A stretch of DNA of 64,000 bases, taken from NCBI GenBank assembly GCA_014879565.1, contig JACSRW010000043.1:1-64000 (forward strand), given 5' to 3'. How positions within the stretch are numbered: the stretch's first letter is position 1; each line of letters starts with the position of its first letter. This DNA comes from Chitinophagaceae bacterium. GTDB lineage: Bacteria > Bacteroidota > Bacteroidia > Chitinophagales > Chitinophagaceae. This document shows, in pieces, positions 50,274 to 58,019 of the stretch. Under the pieces are notes generated by a model. That model did no database searches. It was not told the DNA's origin and saw only the letters and a list, made by a program, of their open reading frames with translations. Made by a program: the position numbers and the translations under genes.

Positions 50274-50840
50274 TCACCACTTTTCCCTGACCAGCGGTGT
50301 TTCCCTGCCCGGAAAAGGACCGGGAGCTGAAGGATCAGCCGTCAGCCACTGGCCCGGTTTGCCCTCTCCGAATACATCCGGTTTTTCAAGCAGGCTGAGA
50401 CCGGTTTTTGTGTAATGCACCGCCCGCAGCAGATTAAAAAGTTCCCAGCTGAGCAGGTGCAGGGACATTCTTTTCTCTGTCAGTTCAGGGTCGGCAATGA
50501 TCGCCTCATTTTCCGCCAGGCAGTTTTCTTTTTCCACCCAGATCGCTTCATATAAGAGACTGTCGCCGGCAAATCTGTCCAGTTTCAGCTGCCGCAGTGA
50601 CCGGCCAAATACCTGTGCTTTTTCCTCTATCTCCGCCGGTATACCGTAGGCAAAAGCATGGATCAGACTGAAATAATCCCTCAGCAGCGAATCCAGCTGC
50701 TGGTTGACGGTACTGTCTCCTTTTACAGCCTGCCGGTCGGTTGACAGGGAGGGTGAATGATCCGCTGCATCCCCGCAGGCGAAAAGGCTGCATAAAATAA
50801 ATGCCGTCAGTATTAAAAAACTACGAAACTGGCTTTTCAT
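50274..50840 (-). CDS. Lipoprotein encoded upstream of the TonB receptor
   Basis: 188 residues from ATG 50840 (MKSQFRSFLI). Lipobox CSLFACG places the lipidated Cys at about 22. The mature part is helical (LDSLLRDYFSLIHAFAYGI, LTEKRMSLHLLSWELFNLL) with the Cys-free DUF3347-like look but no metal ligands I can confirm. Its position ahead of the receptor, in one operon, suggests it acts with it, as a surface or periplasmic accessory to the receptor. Two upstream ATG/TTG codons lie at or in the -7 box. Confidence 0.68.
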   Translation of the reverse strand: MKSQFRSFLILTAFILCSLFACGDAADHSPSLSTDRQAVKGDSTVNQQLDSLLRDYFSLIHAFAYGIPAEIEEKAQVFGRSLRQLKLDRFAGDSLLYEAIWVEKENCLAENEAIIADPELTEKRMSLHLLSWELFNLLRAVHYTKTGLSLLEKPDVFGEGKPGQWLTADPSAPGPFPGRETPLVREKW

Positions 50841-50849
50841 ACGCATAGT

Positions 50850-50857
50850 CAAAGATA
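50850..50857 (-). promoter_or_regulatory. -7 box of the lipoprotein/TonB receptor operon
   Basis: TATCTTTG on the minus strand, nine bases before ATG 50840. Confidence 0.65.
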
Positions 50858-50886
50858 AACCCCTCCCGCCGCTCGGGCGAATCCTT

Positions 50887-50894
50887 TATTTTTG
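50887..50894 (+). promoter_or_regulatory. -7 box of the ABC-F gene
   Basis: TATTTTTG on the plus strand, 20 bases before ATG 50915; divergent from the box at 50850-50857 with 29 bases between them. Confidence 0.6.
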
Positions 50895-50914
50895 CAACTT
50901 GTTAAATTTTATTT

Positions 50915-52876
50915 ATGCTGGCAGGTTTGCAAAATGTGACTTTTGAGTTCGGGGCCCGTACCATTGTGGAGGATGCCACCTGGCATATACAGCCGGGGGA
51001 AAGAATCGGGCTGATTGGTTATAACGGAACCGGGAAATCCACCCTTTTAAAATTACTGGTGGGAGAATACCAGCCTTCATCCGGAACGGTGGAAAGAAGC
51101 CGCAGTACTTCCATTGGTTATCTGCACCAGGACCTGCTGAGTTTTGATACGGAAGATTCAATTCTGACGGTAGCCCTGGGGGCTTTTGAAAAAGTGCTGC
51201 AACTGGAAAAAGAAATTGAAGTACTGGGAAAGGAACTGGAAAAGACCGGCGATGAAAAAACCCTCCATGCGTACAGCGATAAACTGCATGAGCTGGAAAC
51301 CCTCGGCGGGTACACAATGCATCACCGCACGGAAGAAGTGCTGCAGGGCCTGGGGTTTTCCAACAGTGACCTGCAAAGGCCTTATAAAGAATTCAGCGGA
51401 GGCTGGCGGATGCGGGTATTGCTGGCCAAAATGATCCTGCAGCAACCCGACCTGCTTTTACTGGATGAACCAACCAACCACCTGGATCTTCCTTCCATTG
51501 AATGGCTGGAGAAATACCTGCAGCATTACCAGGGCGCCGTGGTGATTGTAAGCCATGATAAATACTTCCTGAACCGGATGGTGACCAAAATTGTGGAGGT
51601 ATACCAGCAACAACTGCATATCTATACCGGCAATTATGATTACTACGAAAAAGAGAAAGCCATCCGGGTGGAAATGCAGCAGAAGGCCTATGAGAACCAG
51701 CAGGACTATATCCGCCAGAACGAACGCCTGGTGGAACGTTTCCGGGCCAAGGCCAGCAAGGCTGCCATGGCCCAGAGTATAATAAAGAAACTGGACAAAC
51801 TGGAGAGAATTGAGGAAGCGGAAATTGAAAGACCGGATATCCGTATCAATTTCCGGGTAGATAAACAACCGGGGAAAGTACTGGTGGAACTGCACCATGT
51901 TTCCAAAGCATTTGGCGACAATGTGATCATCGAAAACAGTTCTGTGGAGATTGACCGTGGTGATAAAATAGCCCTGATCGGTGCCAACGGAAAAGGAAAG
52001 TCCACACTGCTCCGGATCATTGCGGGGGTGGAACAGTTTTCAACGGGTGAACGGAAATGGGGGCATAATGTGGAAGAAAGCTTTTATGCCCAGCACCAGC
52101 TGGAAGCGCTGAACCTGAACAACACGATCCTGGATGAAATGAAAGAATGCGGCAGCCAGATGACTGAACTGGAGCTGCGTGGTTTACTGGGCTGTTTTCT
52201 TTTCAGCGGGGATGATGCGGACAAAAAAATCAGAATCCTCAGTGGCGGGGAAAAAGCCCGGGTGGCACTGGCCAAGGTTATTGTGAGCAAAGCCAACTTC
52301 CTGATGCTGGATGAGCCCACCAACCACCTGGATATGCATAGCTGTGACCTGCTGATTGAATCGCTGAACCGTTACCAGGGCACCATCATCCTGGTCAGCC
52401 ACGACCGTTATTTTGTGGCCAAAACAGCCAATAAGATCTGGGAAATAGTGGATCACCAGATTAAGGAATTCAAAGGCGGCTATGAAGAATGGGTGGCCTG
52501 GAAAGAACGGATGGCCCGGCTGGAACAGGAAAACCGTAAACAGGAAAAGCAGGTAACAGCTGCCCCGGCAGCAGAAAAACCGGCAGAGAAAAAACCGGAG
52601 CCCGTCGTAAAGCACGCGCCGGTCGCTATAGACAAGGAAAAGAAAAAAGAACTCCAGAAAATACAACGCCAGTTTCAGCAGGTGGAAACTGAAATTGCTG
52701 CCCTGACATCCCGGAAGGCGGAACTGGAAGCTTCGCTTGCCGACCCTTCCACCTATTCAGACAAAACCCGTTTCCTGGAAGCGGAAACCGCGTACAAAAA
52801 AGCAGCGGAAGAACTCGTAACCCTGAACCGCCGGTACGAAACACTGTTTGAAAAAATCATGGAAATGGAAGAATGA
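50915..52876 (+). CDS. ABC-F family ATPase
   Basis: 653 residues with two ABC domains and no membrane segment. Walker A: GYNGTGKST (about 35) and GANGKGKST (about 355). Signatures: FSGGWRMRVLLAKM and LSGGEKARVALAKV. The P-site tRNA-interaction linker lies between (about 245-300, rich in Lys/Glu/Arg). The C-terminal coiled coil (about 575-653) with a Lys/Pro/Ala spacer is typical of Uup-type members. ABC-F proteins act on ribosomes; this one is probably a housekeeping Uup/EttA relative rather than an antibiotic-resistance type, although sequence alone cannot exclude that. Its stop abuts the hutG stop with no gap. Confidence 0.93.
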   Translation: MLAGLQNVTFEFGARTIVEDATWHIQPGERIGLIGYNGTGKSTLLKLLVGEYQPSSGTVERSRSTSIGYLHQDLLSFDTEDSILTVALGAFEKVLQLEKEIEVLGKELEKTGDEKTLHAYSDKLHELETLGGYTMHHRTEEVLQGLGFSNSDLQRPYKEFSGGWRMRVLLAKMILQQPDLLLLDEPTNHLDLPSIEWLEKYLQHYQGAVVIVSHDKYFLNRMVTKIVEVYQQQLHIYTGNYDYYEKEKAIRVEMQQKAYENQQDYIRQNERLVERFRAKASKAAMAQSIIKKLDKLERIEEAEIERPDIRINFRVDKQPGKVLVELHHVSKAFGDNVIIENSSVEIDRGDKIALIGANGKGKSTLLRIIAGVEQFSTGERKWGHNVEESFYAQHQLEALNLNNTILDEMKECGSQMTELELRGLLGCFLFSGDDADKKIRILSGGEKARVALAKVIVSKANFLMLDEPTNHLDMHSCDLLIESLNRYQGTIILVSHDRYFVAKTANKIWEIVDHQIKEFKGGYEEWVAWKERMARLEQENRKQEKQVTAAPAAEKPAEKKPEPVVKHAPVAIDKEKKKELQKIQRQFQQVETEIAALTSRKAELEASLADPSTYSDKTRFLEAETAYKKAAEELVTLNRRYETLFEKIMEMEE

Positions 52877-53932
52877 TCAGCGAAACGCAAGACCCGCTTT
52901 AATAAAATCCGTCACCAGGTAGGCTGCCAGTTTACCGCTCTGCGGATCCGTACGCCCGTCCGGTAAACGGGTGGCCCCTTCACAAATATGCAAATAAGCA
53001 GCTTTGGCATCCGCCGCAGCAAAACTCACATACTGTCTGGCCTGCACCGGACTGATCCCCACGGGGGTCATGGCACTGCTGAGGGTATGCTGAATGGCAT
53101 CCATATCCAGTTCAATACCGGTCATGCTGTCTTCTGTAAAACCGGTAGCATGGGCAACTGCCTGTAAGAAGGTTCTTTTCTGGTGAATAAAAATATCTTC
53201 AAAGGTGATACAATCAATAAAGGGATTGTTCACAATATCCACCCAGCTGTTTTGCGGAATATAGTTTTCATGTAAGCCAATAACACAGTATTTCTGCAGG
53301 TAGCCGTCTTCCTCTGCATACCGGAAAGCGTTGCCGCTATGCCTCCCTTCCAGCGGGCGGTAATCAGCATGGGCATCCAGGCTGATGCAGTTAAGCTGGG
53401 CAAGGGGGATACGTCCGGCTTTATGCCAGCCTTTGGCAGCGCCTTTAATCAGCGGATACGCATTATTATGGCCGCCGCCGATAACAATCGGTATTTTCTT
53501 CGCTGCGGTGATCAGTTTTACCAGGTTCTCCACTTCGTCATCAATGGTAAGTACCGCATGCCGGTAGGCTTCAATCCGCTCATCCTCCCCCTTGGCTTTG
53601 GTGTCAATCACGTATTGCATGTCGCCGAAATCAAAATGCCCCACCAGCAATATTTCATAGCCATCAAGAAAGTCGTTACTCTGCAGGTTGAAAAAACTTT
53701 GCAGAAAGGGAATCCATAATGTATCACATCCACCGCTGCCAAAATTCCCGCGGGCGCCCAGGTCTTCCGGCACACCGAAAAGTACATACCGTGCAGGAGA
53801 TCCTTCAAAAGATTTCAGCAGGTCATTTTCATCCGTCACTACCTGCAGCCTTTCACCCATTTTTGTTTCAAAACGACGGATGCGGGTCAGGGAAAGCAGG
53901 TCCTGCCGGTTATATATTTTCAGGTGTTTCAT
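52877..53932 (-). CDS. hutG: Formimidoylglutamase-like arginase-family hydrolase
   Basis: 351 residues of the ureohydrolase fold. GGGHNNAYP, LDAHADYRP and ELDMDAI carry the manganese ligands in the usual order. In histidine breakdown it cleaves formimidoyl-glutamate to glutamate and formamide. The adjacent ftcD gene uses the same substrate with folate, so the host has two routes at this step or the hydrolase has another substrate (agmatine-type or guanidino compounds). It starts 31 bases after ftcD in one operon. The assignment rests on context plus fold. Confidence 0.8.
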   Translation of the reverse strand: MKHLKIYNRQDLLSLTRIRRFETKMGERLQVVTDENDLLKSFEGSPARYVLFGVPEDLGARGNFGSGGCDTLWIPFLQSFFNLQSNDFLDGYEILLVGHFDFGDMQYVIDTKAKGEDERIEAYRHAVLTIDDEVENLVKLITAAKKIPIVIGGGHNNAYPLIKGAAKGWHKAGRIPLAQLNCISLDAHADYRPLEGRHSGNAFRYAEEDGYLQKYCVIGLHENYIPQNSWVDIVNNPFIDCITFEDIFIHQKRTFLQAVAHATGFTEDSMTGIELDMDAIQHTLSSAMTPVGISPVQARQYVSFAAADAKAAYLHICEGATRLPDGRTDPQSGKLAAYLVTDFIKAGLAFR

Positions 53933-53963
53933 ACTGCCGTAATTAAAGTCAGCCGGTTTCTTA

Positions 53964-55616
53964 TCAGCTTCCGATTTTTGAATTGACGAGAGCCATAATC
54001 TCTGCTTCAGCAGCGATCGTCTGTTGTTCTATAGCTCTTCCCTTTTCCACTATTTCCGTCACAAATGCAGCATCCTGGTAACCGGTGGCATTGATCCGGA
54101 CATTCATGAAAGCCCCGATTACAGCTGTCCGGGCACAGAGGGCACCCACGCCGGCATCGGTTACGGAATTGGGATTGCCCTTTTCCACCATCGCCCGGAT
54201 AACTTCCATGGAGCGGAAGGAAAGTTCCATAACCCGGAAGGGAATTTCCATTGCGAGCCGGGTTGCCTCCTGGATGGCCTGTGTGCGGATTTGTTTTTCA
54301 GTGTCGGTTGCTTTTGGTAACGCAAAGGCCTGCATAATCCGGTTAAATGCCAGGGTATCTTCATCTACCAGCTGCAGCAATTCCTGTTTGATCGTTTCTG
54401 CCTTTTCCGCCCATTCGCTGAATTCCTCCCATCGCTCATCCCAGCCTTTTTTATGGGAGGATAAATTCGCCACCATTCCGGCCAGGGCGGTACCCAGGGC
54501 TGCAACAAAGGCAGATACAGAACCGCCTCCGGGCGCAGGACTTTCACTGGAGGTTAAATCCGCAAAGGCTGACAAGGTCAGGTTAACGAGTTTTCCGGCT
54601 GTTTTGTCCCTGAGCTGGTATTCAATTATCCGTTCCTCCGGGTTAAAGGGAGCGAGTTCATCCAGTCCCATTGACTTCACCGCGATTTTTATCAGTTCTT
54701 TTTCAGGCACCCCGGTGGATCGTTGTTGTTTCCGTAAGAAATATTTGCCGGCATCAGTAAGTGCCTGCAGGGGAACCAGTCCCACCAGTTCAGAACCCGT
54801 AACCCGTAAACCCCTGGCCTCCGCCTTGCGGCATACCTCATCAAAAGCGATATGCAGCGGGGTAACCCGGATATTGGTCAGGTTCATACTGATCTGCGCG
54901 ATGCCATACTCTTCTATATACCAGCCAATCGCCTTCACACTTTTCAGACTGCCTGGTTTATTCACTTTAACTCCGTTCTCCAGTACGTTCCGTCCGGCTT
55001 CGCGAATATCGAATGCAACCGCATTGGCACGGCGGGTACTGGTAGTATTGAGATTTACATTATAGGCTATCAGGAAATCACGCGCTCCGATCACTGTTGC
55101 GCCACGGCGAATATCCATTTCTGCGGGACCGAAATCCGGTTTCCATTCCGGTTCATGAATTTTTTTAAAGAACCCTTCATACTCACCCGCCCGTATAACC
55201 GAAAGATTACTGCGTTTTTTATCCGGCTGGGCTTCTTCATAGAGATATACAGGCAGGGAAAGCTCCTCTCCCACCCGGCGGGCCAGTTTCCGGGCCCAGG
55301 CGGCGGTTTCTTCCATACTGATACCGGAAACCGGTATCAGCGGACAAACATCCGTCGCCCCCATCCGCGGGTGTTCTCCTTTATGCCGGCTCATATCAAT
55401 CAGTTCACCGGCTTTCCGGATAGCCTGGAAAGCAGCTTCCACTACCGCTTCCGGATGACCAACAAAGGTCACGACGGTACGGTTGGTGGCTTTACCGGGA
55501 TCCACATTGAGGAGGCGGACGCCTTCCACCGACTCAATCTGGCTGGTGATTTGTTTAATTACAGCAGGATCATTTCCTTCCGAAAAATTGGGAACACATT
55601 CAATCAGGGGCAGCAT
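53964..55616 (-). CDS. ftcD: Bifunctional glutamate formimidoyltransferase / formimidoyl-THF cyclodeaminase
   Basis: A 550-residue fused enzyme: formiminotransferase N- and C-subdomains (about 1-320) with ECVPNFSEGND, HPRMGATDVCPLIPV and RAGEYEGFF, then the cyclodeaminase (about 350-550) with SSESPAPGGGSVSAFVAALG. It moves the formimino group from formimidoyl-glutamate to tetrahydrofolate and releases ammonia, giving 5,10-methenyl-THF. The fusion is as in mammals and many Bacteroidota. Followed by hutG. Confidence 0.93.
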   Translation of the reverse strand: MLPLIECVPNFSEGNDPAVIKQITSQIESVEGVRLLNVDPGKATNRTVVTFVGHPEAVVEAAFQAIRKAGELIDMSRHKGEHPRMGATDVCPLIPVSGISMEETAAWARKLARRVGEELSLPVYLYEEAQPDKKRSNLSVIRAGEYEGFFKKIHEPEWKPDFGPAEMDIRRGATVIGARDFLIAYNVNLNTTSTRRANAVAFDIREAGRNVLENGVKVNKPGSLKSVKAIGWYIEEYGIAQISMNLTNIRVTPLHIAFDEVCRKAEARGLRVTGSELVGLVPLQALTDAGKYFLRKQQRSTGVPEKELIKIAVKSMGLDELAPFNPEERIIEYQLRDKTAGKLVNLTLSAFADLTSSESPAPGGGSVSAFVAALGTALAGMVANLSSHKKGWDERWEEFSEWAEKAETIKQELLQLVDEDTLAFNRIMQAFALPKATDTEKQIRTQAIQEATRLAMEIPFRVMELSFRSMEVIRAMVEKGNPNSVTDAGVGALCARTAVIGAFMNVRINATGYQDAAFVTEIVEKGRAIEQQTIAAEAEIMALVNSKIGS

Positions 55617-55670
55617 GCAATTCGATTTGTATGCTAAGATATTGTTTGTACCCCGAATTACGGCTTCCTT

Positions 55671-57377
55671 TCAGAGATGGCCTTTTTTCAGTTCTTTCAC
55701 CGCATAAGCACAGGCCCTGGCCGTAAGTGCCATATAGGTCAGCGATGGATTCTGGCAGGGGGACGAAGGCATACAGGAACCATCGGTGACGAAGAGATTT
55801 TTTATATCGTGCGACTGGTTCCATTTGTTCAATACGGCCTGCCGGGGGTCATTTCCCATTCTGGCCGTTCCCATTTCATGGATAACGGATCCGGGAATCA
55901 TCCCGTAATCAAACCGGTTTACCCAGTCCATACCGGCCGCCTCCAGCATTTCAACGGCTGAATCCTGCATATCTTTCCGCATTTTCTTTTCATTCTCCCC
56001 GTATTCCATGCTGATGACCGGTAAGGGCAAACCCCATTTATCTTTTTTATCGGGGCTCAGACGTATCGTATTGGTAACTGCCGGCAGGGTTTCCCCATAA
56101 GCTTCAAAATAGGCAATCCATTCACCAGGATGTGTAAGCGCATCCTTCCAGTCCGCCCCGAGCCCGGCATTGTAAAAGCCGCGTGTCCAGTCAGACCGGC
56201 TGGTATAATTCTCGTACCCAAAACCGCGTAAATAATCCCGGTCATTAGTATGCAGATTTCGGAAACGGGGTATATACACACTGGCCGGCCGCTGCCCGTG
56301 ATAATAATGATCCTGTAAACCGCTAAAGCCCCCCAGCGCGCCAATCATGGCATGATGATCCATCAGGTATTTGCCCAGCGCCCCGCTGCTGTTGGCCAGC
56401 CCGTCGGGATACTCAGGAGTAGCCGACTGCAGGAGAATCTGTGTACTGCCAATGGTGGAGGCATTGAGGAAAAGGAGACGGGCGTAAAATTCTGCCGGCT
56501 TCCCGTTCTCAGTATCAATAATTCTTACTCCTTTCACACGGTTCGTCCCGGGATCATACAGCAACCGCTCCACAATGGAAAATGGCCGGAGGGTCAGGTT
56601 GCCAGTCCTGGCCGCATCCGGCAGGGCTGCCGCATTGCTGGAATACGGCGCCCCGAATACACAGCCCCGGTAACATAGATTGCGGGCATGACAACGGCTG
56701 CGTCCGTTATGATCCCGGGTGAGTATAGCCATCCGGCCTATCACCAGGTCGCGTTCCGGAAATTTTTTCCGCATCCTTTCCCTGATCTGTTTCTCAAAAA
56801 CATTCATTTCAAAAGGGGGCAGGAACTGTCCGTCTGGAATCTGCGGAATACCATCCCGGTTTCCGCTTATGCCTATATACCTTTCAATATGATCGTACCA
56901 GGGCGCCAGATCTGCATACCGGAGCGGCCAGTCAGTTCCGATTCCTTCTCTGGCATTGGCTTCAAAATCCAGGTCACTCAACCGGTAACAATGTTTAGAC
57001 CAAAGCAGGGAACGGCCGCCAAGCTGGTAACCCCGGTACCAGGCAAATGGCTTTTCCTGTATATACGGGTGATCTGCATCATTCACCAGGAAATGTTTAC
57101 TGTCCTGACCGAATAAATACAGGTTCTTCTGTACAGAATAGGCTTCTTTCTCTTCCAGGGAAACCATATTCCGGAGAGGAAGTTCCCAGGGATCTTTCAT
57201 CACGGTCGGATAATCCTTTATATGTTCCACCATCCGCCCCCTTTCCAGCACCAGCACTTTTAATCCGGCTTGTGTGAGTTCTTTGGCCGCCAACCCTCCG
57301 GTAATACCGGAACCGATTACAATGGCATCATAACTATTTTCTTTTTCAGCTTTTCCGAGTATATGAAAACCGGGCAT
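55671..57377 (-). CDS. GMC-family flavin oxidoreductase (gluconate 2-dehydrogenase-like)
   Basis: 568 residues. Rossmann motif VIGSGITGGLAAKEL (about 21-35) binds FAD; GYQLGGRSLLWSKHC, the middle CHARNLCYRGCVFGAP and the C-terminal VIHEMGTARMGNDP/HDIKNLFVTDGSCMPS fit the GMC_oxred_C family. It oxidises a sugar or alcohol group in the periplasm or cytoplasm, passing electrons to a cytochrome; no signal peptide is evident, but export could occur with its partner gene, which starts upstream and ends ten bases before. The pair is a common module in Bacteroidota with often unknown substrate. Confidence 0.88.
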   Translation of the reverse strand: MPGFHILGKAEKENSYDAIVIGSGITGGLAAKELTQAGLKVLVLERGRMVEHIKDYPTVMKDPWELPLRNMVSLEEKEAYSVQKNLYLFGQDSKHFLVNDADHPYIQEKPFAWYRGYQLGGRSLLWSKHCYRLSDLDFEANAREGIGTDWPLRYADLAPWYDHIERYIGISGNRDGIPQIPDGQFLPPFEMNVFEKQIRERMRKKFPERDLVIGRMAILTRDHNGRSRCHARNLCYRGCVFGAPYSSNAAALPDAARTGNLTLRPFSIVERLLYDPGTNRVKGVRIIDTENGKPAEFYARLLFLNASTIGSTQILLQSATPEYPDGLANSSGALGKYLMDHHAMIGALGGFSGLQDHYYHGQRPASVYIPRFRNLHTNDRDYLRGFGYENYTSRSDWTRGFYNAGLGADWKDALTHPGEWIAYFEAYGETLPAVTNTIRLSPDKKDKWGLPLPVISMEYGENEKKMRKDMQDSAVEMLEAAGMDWVNRFDYGMIPGSVIHEMGTARMGNDPRQAVLNKWNQSHDIKNLFVTDGSCMPSSPCQNPSLTYMALTARACAYAVKELKKGHL

Positions 57378-57387
57378 GATCCGTTAA

Positions 57388-57939
57388 TTAGAAATGAAGA
57401 CTGGTATTTGCGTTATTCAGGGTTTCCGGTCCGGCCGGAATATCCGCTTTCCATTCATCCGGCACTTTGGTATAAAGAGCGGCTTTCACAGACCCTTGTT
57501 CAGAGGTGAAAAATCCGATCAGCGTGAATTTTTTAAAATCCCTGAACCAGCGTTCCTGCTCCCGGTTCGCAAAGGCGTTTTTATCCAGTTCAGTAATCCG
57601 CTTTACCTTTTCAGCCGAAGCTAAACGATCCCAGCCGGATGCCGTTTCCTTTAAACCCTTCCGCAGGGCTGTCTGTTCTTCTTCGGTTATACATAGCCGG
57701 TACACCTGATCCAGCAGCACCGGTGTGAATACCTGTGTGGCCGAAGGGGTACCGGTTTCGGGTATAATTATATCCGTGATTTCGGTGACCAGCCGGTATT
57801 CCGGTTCCGTAAAGAAGAGCGGTGTATACCCTTGTATATCCCCGTTCCGGCAGGAAGCCAGAAAATGGCTCAGTACGGAAGGAAAAAGCAGGGGCCCGCC
57901 GATAAATCCCATGTTCTTCAGCAGCTCTCTTCTGTCCAT
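57388..57939 (-). CDS. Gluconate 2-dehydrogenase subunit 3-family protein
   Basis: 183 residues. MDRRELLKNMGFIGGPLLF has the twin-arginine-like RRELLK motif plus hydrophobic stretch, and LASC nearby could be a lipobox, so export by Tat with its flavin partner in tow is likely. The Gluconate_2-dh3 domain (about 40-170) shows EYRLVTEITDIIIPETGTPS and QVFTPVLLDQVYRLC. ATG 57939 lies downstream of a -7 box; the in-frame TTG upstream lies within it. Confidence 0.84.
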   Translation of the reverse strand: MDRRELLKNMGFIGGPLLFPSVLSHFLASCRNGDIQGYTPLFFTEPEYRLVTEITDIIIPETGTPSATQVFTPVLLDQVYRLCITEEEQTALRKGLKETASGWDRLASAEKVKRITELDKNAFANREQERWFRDFKKFTLIGFFTSEQGSVKAALYTKVPDEWKADIPAGPETLNNANTSLHF

Positions 57940-57960
57940 CTTTATATTATTCAGTATTGC

Positions 57961-57968
57961 CAAATGTA
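57961..57968 (-). promoter_or_regulatory. -7 box of the gluconate dehydrogenase-like pair
   Basis: TACATTTG on the minus strand, 21 bases before ATG 57939; it decides the start. Confidence 0.6.
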
Positions 57969-58019
57969 CCGGTTTCCAGACAGGAAATACCTGATTAAAA
58001 TCGTTAACAGTGCGGATTA

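Noticed and set aside
50915-52876. Antibiotic-resistance ABC-F gene
   Set aside because: The C-terminal coiled coil and general layout fit housekeeping Uup-type members; nothing specific points to resistance.
54085-55065. 326-codon plus-strand open frame opposite ftcD
   Set aside because: Ser/Ala-rich antisense of a conserved enzyme; no start signal.
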